This document shows, piece by piece, positions 58,066 to 64,000 of a stretch of 64,000 nucleotides of DNA. A program made the translations under genes and the position numbers. The stretch covers positions 8,122,001 to 8,186,000 of the forward strand of contig JAJQJQ010000006.1 in the NCBI GenBank assembly GCA_028622995.1. Direction: 5' to 3'. Position 1 is the stretch's first letter, and each line of letters starts with the position of its first letter. The notes under the pieces were generated by a model. It made no database searches. It was given only the letters and a program-made list of their open reading frames with translations, and had not been told where the DNA came from. This DNA is from Panagrolaimus kolymaensis. Its lineage: Eukaryota > Nematoda > Chromadorea > Rhabditida > Panagrolaimidae.

Positions 58066-59685
58066 ATGATTATTTATAAATCAAACAACATAAGGATACC
58101 ATTATTCATATTATTAAAACGAAGCATAAGCAGCATTCATTCAGTAAAACGACCATTGATACTTGGAATTGAAACAAGGTTTGCATTTTTTCTTATTTAC
58201 TTTTTTTCCATTAATAATTTCATTTTTTAGTTGTGATGATACTGCTGTAGCTGTGGTTTCAGCTGATAAGAAAGTGTTGAATTCTAAAGTTTATGTTGAT
58301 CGAAGTAACCAAATGAGAATAGGTGGAATATCACCTCATCTTTCTGCAATTCAAGTATGCTCCTGGATTTCTTTAATCTTCATATTCTAATATATCTTTA
58401 GCATAGAAATTCTCTTGATAGATTGATAAACGAATGTCTTGATGAAATTCCATGCCGTCTTGGTGATTTGGATGCTATTGCAGTTACATCAACCCCTGGA
58501 TTGGTTATTTGCCTCAAAGTTGGACTTGAAAGAGCTATTTCTTTAGCGAGGTTTGCCTTTCTTTAACTTTGTTACGCTAATTTCATGATATATTTTTAGA
58601 ACATCCAAAGTGCCATTACTTCCAATTCATCATATGCGAGCTCATGCTTTATCTGTTCGTCTCGTGGATGATTCTGTTGAATTTCCATTTCTTTCATTAC
58701 TTATTTCTGGTGGTCATTGTATATTAGTTTTGGTTAAAAGTGCATCGGATTTCGATATTATTGGAACGGATAATGTTAATTCACCTGGAGAATGTTTAGA
58801 CAAAATTGCTCGAGAAGTTGGATTAAAAAGCCAACAAAGGCATTTGGGTGCTGAAGTTGAAAGACTTGCAAGGTAAGTTATATGTCGTGTTTTTCTTTTT
58901 AACATATACCTATTGTATGGCTTCAAAGTTGTTGATGATTCATATTTTGTTGTCTAAATCTTGACATAACTTATTTTTTAGGGTTAGTCAAAATGGTTAT
59001 CTGCGTTATCTCATCAAACCTCCTTCAACTATTGGAGCTGATTTTAATTTTGGATGTATCAAAAATTCTTTTTTATATATGATTCAAGAGCAACAACTTT
59101 ATTCATTATCAGAAAAAGAAGCAGCTGATATTTGTGCTTCCCTTCAAGTTTGCAGCTTTTAACTTTCTTTGTCTTTTATTTCACATCATTATCATTTTTA
59201 GTTTCAAGTGACGGCACATCTTTGTCGTAAACTCCATTACGCATTCGAATACCTTCAAGAAATGAATATTTTCAAAGGCAAATCAAAAACTTTGGTTTTA
59301 TCTGGTGGCGTTGCAGCCAATCAATTCATCTTTAAAACAATCGAAAAGCTTACAAATTATTATGGATATAGGTTAACTGCACCTCCTGGTAGGCTTTGTA
59401 CTGATAATGCTGAAATGATTGCATGGGCTGGAATTGAAATGATTAGTGAAAAGTTTGTTATTGTTATCTTGGTACTGTAATGAAGAAGTGTTTATTTTTA
59501 GACCAAATTGCCTTATTCCATGGACTTCATTGCCATCTTCACTTTATGCTTATGATCGATTCTCTATTGGAACTTCAATATTAAGAGATGAAATGCAAAA
59601 AATCTATTTCAAACCAAAAAGAAAATTGAAATTATCATCGTTGTTAAAAGATAGGCTTATGTTTACTGGAAAGCCAATATTATAG
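58066..59685 (+). CDS. OSGEPL1: Mitochondrial tRNA t6A37 threonylcarbamoyltransferase (OSGEPL1/Qri7)
   Basis: Exons 58066-58178, 58231-58354, 58402-58550, 58600-58872, 58982-59147, 59202-59452 and 59502-59685 give about 419 aa. The first 30 residues are Arg/Lys/Ser/Ile-rich without acids (LLKRSISSIHSVKR), a mitochondrial presequence. The Kae1/TsaD fold follows with ETSCDDTAVAV (36-46), the metal-binding HHMRAHA (H140 and H144 region), LLISGGHC, and LVLSGGVAANQ. The enzyme transfers threonylcarbamoyl to A37 of ANN-decoding mitochondrial tRNAs. The presequence separates it from the cytosolic paralogue OSGEP. An out-of-frame ATG at 58049 opens a 6-codon uORF whose TGA overlaps this start (ATGA). 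Confidence 0.92.
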
Positions 59686-60098
59686 ATTTATTTTTTATTT
59701 TGTTTGATATGTTTTGTAGTTTCTTTGTTATTAAATAAAGTTGTTTTTGATTAAAAAACCACATCCTTGACCAAGATTAATCCTTGCTTTTATTTGTTCC
59801 ATAGAATTTAAGGAAATGTTAAGAGATGAATGATTATAAAATTTATTTTGTTATCGATTGTAACATTGGGCCTGCTTTGTTTTTCCGGTTTTTTTTATAT
59901 AGTTTTTATTAGTGCTCACAAAATGATGAAACATACATAAATAAACAAATCCCAAAAACGTTTATTACTAAATCGCTGCGATTCCTAAATGAATGAAACT
60001 AGGTGCGTTAAAATTTGATTGGATTCTTGAATTCGAAATATCCACATACAAAACCATTTCACCAAATTCTCGTTAGCTTCTAAAGGTAAATTTCATTC
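59686..60098. other. Convergent intergenic spacer
   Basis: OSGEPL1 3' UTR with a poly(A) signal (ATTAAATAAAG near 59735-59745), then AT-rich sequence up to the end of the F-box-like gene. Nothing else seen. Confidence 0.5.
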
Positions 60099-60964
60099 TT
60101 ATCTTGATTTTAAAGTGGACGAATAAATCAAAAAGAAAAAAATTGCCATACGACGTTTGCAAATTTGATCAACACTGGTTTGGAAAACAAATAATGGAAA
60201 TTCATAAAGTGAAACCAAGAGATTTTTATCAACTATCATCCGCTTAGATATTTTGAAAAATGTGTCATTTGAATTAACAGTTAAAAGTTGGGATTGTTTA
60301 AGAATTTTTTGTAATTCTGGTCGCAAATTAATATGGTTTCGGGATAAAGCAAATCTATAAATATTAAAATATTAAGAAAAAAGAATATGGCTTACACAAA
60401 ATTATCAAGATTCGATAAACGTATCATAAAATTAAAAAATTGTTCGATCGTAGAGTTGCCTGATTGAAAAGATCCATAAAATTTAAAACTTTTGATATTT
60501 GGTGTGATTAAGCTTTCCAAATATTTAAGATCAATAAAAAATGCATTGATTTCAACTTCTTCAGTTAAATCAAGGCTGATAGGCAAACGGCTTAAATACT
60601 TTGCATCAATTTTTTCTGTCAAATTCGTAATTTTTATTAAACCAACAACTTTGTTTTTGAATGAAGAAATGTTATAGCCATTGGCGGCTCTGCAAAATTC
60701 ATTTTCATTACAATAACAAGAAAGGGTAAAAGTTAATGATGATTCATGAATTTCTACTTTTTTAATTGAATGACATCGTTTTGCGAGATTTTTAGTTGAA
60801 GAATTAATTGAAGCAAAAGTTTCCAAAGTTGATGGGTCACAAATTTCAGCAAATCTCTTTTGACAAACCCAAGGAAGAGCATCAAAATCAAACTTTCTTT
60901 GATATAATTGTTTAAAACAAAATGATGAAATTAATTCCATGGCACTCAAAAATATTGCGACCAT
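60099..60964 (-). CDS. F-box-like protein, nematode type
   Basis: Exons on the minus strand: 60964-60396 and 60354-60099, about 274 aa. Residues about 26-62 (FDFDALPWVCQKRFAEICD, then LETFASINSSTKNLAKRC) fit an F-box-like helix set, which in other proteins binds Skp1 of SCF ubiquitin ligases. The rest resembles the leucine/isoleucine-rich, loosely repeated substrate-binding parts of nematode F-box proteins (LTEEVEINAFFIDLKYLESL). The match is by pattern only, so the call is tentative. A downstream ATG (MELISS) is an alternative start. Confidence 0.5.
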
Positions 60965-61235
60965 ATTCAGAGAAGACTTCCAAAAAATAATAATTAGTAA
61001 AAATATTTAATAAAATATAACTATTCAGCTCTTCAGATTAACCACAAAACAGCATTTAAATATGGTGCATTGACGGATGGCTTTTATTAGGACTTTGTTG
61101 TCATTAAGCTGACCTTTTTGTTGTTATTATTGAATAAAAATAACCTGTGGCACCTCTTGTAAAAAAATCCCACATACATATGGAAAAGGTATGAAATGTA
61201 ATAAGGTAATAAAGCAGCAGCATAATAAGCAAAAA

Positions 61236-61495
61236 CTGTAACGAAGAAGGGTTTATTTTTAGTCGAGATTGTCTCATTCCATGGACTTCATTGCTATCGT
61301 CACTTTATGCTCATGATCGATTTCCTATTGGAACTTCAAAACTCAGAGATGAAATGCAAACGATTAATTTCAAACCAAAAAGAAAATTCAAATTATCATT
61401 AGAAGATACGCTTGTGTTTACCGTAAAACCATTATCAGAGATTTATTTTTTATTTTGTTAGACAAGTTTAGTTAATTTACAATTAAATAAAATAC
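61236..61495 (+). pseudogene. Partial duplicate of the last OSGEPL1 exon
   Basis: Closely matches 59472-59745: the end of the last intron, its TTTATTTTTAG acceptor, the last exon and part of the 3' UTR. The copy keeps the frame for DCLIPWTSLLSSLYAHDRF and later FKPKRKFKLS but has a 6-bp deletion, and the original TAG stop is changed to GAG so the frame runs on 8 codons. No other OSGEPL1 exon lies nearby, so it cannot make the enzyme. It includes intron sequence, so it arose by DNA duplication rather than retroposition. Confidence 0.85.
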
Positions 61496-61511
61496 AGATA
61501 ATAAAGTAATT

Positions 61512-62911
61512 TTATTTCTTCGCTTTTCGTTCTTTGTTATTTGCAGCTTCAAGATCAGTTAATGCCATCATCGTATACGGACCAGAACGAGCTCGACCTT
61601 TCTTTTGTTTGCGTTTGCTACTGTTGGTATTCTTCTGTGGTAATTGTTGTCCCTTGTTACTAGCTGATTGTAGATCCACTAATGCCATCATTGTATACGG
61701 ACATGATCTATCTTTCTTTTGTTTTCCACTATTGCTATAGTCAGTTGAAATCAAAGGTGTCTCTTGTTGCTTTGATGAAACATGATCAGGTTTAGGTGGT
61801 GGCGGTGGAACAGCAGGTTCAGCAGATGCAGCTTGTTGAGTAAAAGGTAGACGAACACAATTTTGTTTTGATGATTCTTTTTGATCCTTTTGAGTTTTGT
61901 TTGAAGGTTGTCGTTCCTTTTTCTTTGATGTTTCAGATCCTTTTGTTTTTGGTTTCTTTCGATATGCAAAACAGCAGCATCCAAGAACATATGAAAGTAA
62001 AATGATGAAAAGAATCAAAAGGACCAATGAAGCAGTTCCCAATAAAGCTGAAAGAGATTTTGATACCAAAGAAATGTTTAAGAAAGAATGTTACCCAATA
62101 AAACAATAATCCAAGTTGGTGTAATGTCTGTAATCATTTGTTTAAAACCTTCCCATTCTATTGATGCAACATTGATGGATTCACCGGTACCAGCAGCAGC
62201 AATATGGCTAAAAATGTCGAGAATATCGGTAAGAACGGAGTTATGGTATTCAAGAAATCTAACCTTATTTGAGGTATAATAGTTTTGCAATAATCAGCTT
62301 TACAACAGCAAACATCCAAAGTTTCATCTCCATCTTCTTTTCGTTTACATTCCCAATGATTTTGTTTTTGAGATGCTTCCTAAAAAAAAGAAGAATGTAA
62401 ACTAAGTAAACAATGTTTCGATGAAAAACAAAAACTTACTTCTTGCAATTTTCCTAGAAATTCTGTTTCTTTAATAATTTTAGGATCAATAATTTGAGTA
62501 AAGAAAGTAGGCCGAATTTTAATCCTAAAAAGTGCAATGAATTAATGAAACATTGAAAAGGTTTGAAAATTAAACATACAAAATGCAAGAATCATCGATG
62601 ATGAGTGGAACAGAAGAAGCAGATGAAGATTTATCATTTGGATTCATTGATTGAACTGGAACTTGTGAAGGTTTATTATTTTGAAAAACATTTGAAGGAT
62701 GATTAGCATGTGAAAGTTTATCCTTGGATTGATGAATTGGACTACCATGAAAAGGAAGATAACCTGGAGGTACATTACGTGGTAATAATGGTCGTATTGT
62801 TGTTGGTGTTCCTTTGATATCATCAGCATCAGCTTTGACAAAATTGATGGAAGAAGACGAAGTTAGAAGAAATAAAAATATTCCAAAAAATGAGAAATTC
62901 ATTTTGTTCAT
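61512..62911 (-). CDS. Type I membrane protein with CCC-x2-D ectodomain and twice-repeated cytoplasmic motif
   Basis: Exons on the minus strand: 62911-62580, 62524-62440, 62379-62264, 62207-62095 and 62047-61512, about 393 aa. A signal peptide (about 8-28) starts the protein. A Pro/Ser-rich stretch and a short Cys region (NHWECKRKEDGDETLDVCCC, then KADYCK) follow. The membrane segment is about 208-238 (ALLGTASLVLLILFIILLSY) and is followed by CCCFAYRKKPK. The cytoplasmic tail has PPPPPP and two copies of PYTMMAL-DL-, at SCPYTMMALVDLQSASN and SGPYTMMALTDLEAANN, the second near the C terminus. The VCCC motif recalls the Cys-rich secreted protein at 47073. Function unknown; a receptor-like role is a guess. 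Confidence 0.75.
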
Positions 62912-64000
62912 TGTCGCCGTCAATCAATTGATTTTGAATAATGAAAAAAGTTTTCGAGAAATTCATGGCTTTGGAAAGAAATAATAAATCATGCAAATTT
63001 TTTTAAAGTCCTCAAACGTTTTATTTTTCATGTGAAACACATGCATGAAAGTCGAAGGTGCACGTGTCTGCCTAAAGTCAATCAACTGTCGCATTTTTTC
63101 TCCTGATTATTACTAAATTTATCAACCATTTTTATTTATTGCTTTTAACTATTTTTTCCAATACAATCATTATCAATGATTTCTTAAATTATTACTACTA
63201 CCAGCTTTTTCTTTTTTTTTGCTTTCTCTCATTTCTTGTTGCTATGGAAATTTAAAATTTAACTAACTGAAACTATTTCACTCAGAGGAACTTTTAGTAG
63301 TAATTTTCTTTCTTTTCTTTTTTTGCTGCTGCTTTTTTTAAAGAGGAAAAAGAAAAAAAATAATATACGAAAAAGTAAAAAATAACTTTTACAAAATTTT
63401 TCTTTTTGTTTAAAAACCCTTTATATATTTTTAAATTAAAACTTTAAGTTTTTTTCTTTATTAGCTTTGTTGCTTGCTTCTCTGACTTTTTTCTTGAAAT
63501 AAATTATGTACGTTGTTTAGAGAAAATAAATAATTGTTGAACTTTGAATATTTTTGACTGCCTTTTTTTTGTCGTTGTTAGCTTTTTAGGTGTTTAAGAA
63601 CTTCAAATAAAAGCAAGTCCACGGTTTTTTCAACAGCGTTTGTTAAAGTATTGTTTTGGAATGTGGCTTTTTTGACGTCACAAAAAAGCACTATAGTATT
63701 TTTTAAGCCACAAGATTTTAAAGTTGTTGCTTTTATAAAAAGGACGGTTGAATAGTGTTTTTTCCATTTTTCGAAAACATGATCATTATTTTTTTTGAAT
63801 AGCAATATTTTAAGTTTTTTGGTTGGCAATGTTAAAAATTAAAACAAAAATTATTTTTTCACTAACTAAAGCAGTAAAAATTGGTTGTAAATTTGAAATT
63901 GTCACAATTTTCAATTTACCCATTTATTAAAAAAAACTTATTTATTTTTATAGGCTTTCTTTTTTTTACTCTTGTTGCACTTCATTTTGTGCAGAAAAAA
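62912..64000. other. Upstream region of the membrane gene, right edge of the window
   Basis: AT-rich. An E-box-type CACGTG lies near 63062 and a TGACGTCA (CRE) palindrome at 63673-63680 inside a larger imperfect palindrome. An 80-codon minus-strand frame at 63578-63829 has no recognisable features and is not called. Confidence 0.45.

Noticed and set aside
63578..63829. 83-codon minus-strand frame
   Set aside because: No ATG context, domain or splice partner; composition matches intergenic DNA and palindromes overlap it.

Overview
The window looks like nuclear DNA of an AT-rich nematode. Introns are short (about 50-100 bp) with GTAAGT-type donors and TTTTCAG/TTTTTAG acceptors. Several first exons sit just behind an acceptor with no exon in front, which fits spliced-leader trans-splicing. 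The families also point to nematodes: a ground-like protein, a GT92 (DUF23) glycosyltransferase, a FET protein resembling C. elegans FUST-1, and paired NXF genes. The one tRNA is a canonical elongator tRNA-Met. I cannot name the species.

Layout. 0-13 kb is gene-dense: a cyclin T (P-TEFb) gene running off the left edge, an unrecognised single-pass membrane protein, then two direct copies of an NXF/TAP mRNA exporter on either side of a FUS/EWS/TAF15-type gene on the opposite strand. 13-29 kb is a low-complexity, poly-A/poly-T-rich desert. It holds two non-autonomous hAT-like elements with intact 8-bp target duplications and one candidate orphan exon. 29-31.6 kb is an arylsulfatase. 31.6-44 kb holds three copies of a 28-codon peptide gene with a shared promoter block, a foldback element, a ground-like Gln-rich secreted protein, an unknown secreted protein, a GT92 glycosyltransferase and an unknown gene with an odd 5' end. 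44-64 kb is again gene-dense: tRNA-Met, a mitochondrial dicarboxylate carrier, a large Cys-rich secreted protein, a Spec3/Stum membrane protein, an unknown disordered protein, an ACTMAP-like actin-maturation protease close behind an SR splicing factor (possible operon), the mitochondrial t6A enzyme OSGEPL1/Qri7, an F-box-like protein, a broken copy of the last OSGEPL1 exon, and a type I membrane protein with a repeated cytoplasmic motif.

Many genes serve RNA metabolism: P-TEFb cyclin for elongation, SR and FET proteins for splicing, NXF for export, OSGEPL1 and tRNA-Met for translation. The best candidates for something undescribed are the 28-codon peptide family (33141, 38595, 40145), the perfect 90-bp inverted repeat at 54601-54793, and the NXF pair, which shows a near-identical tract across an intron while one copy lacks the C-terminal TAP-C domain. 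All exon joins were read by eye from splice signals and frame continuity; no search or alignment tool was run.
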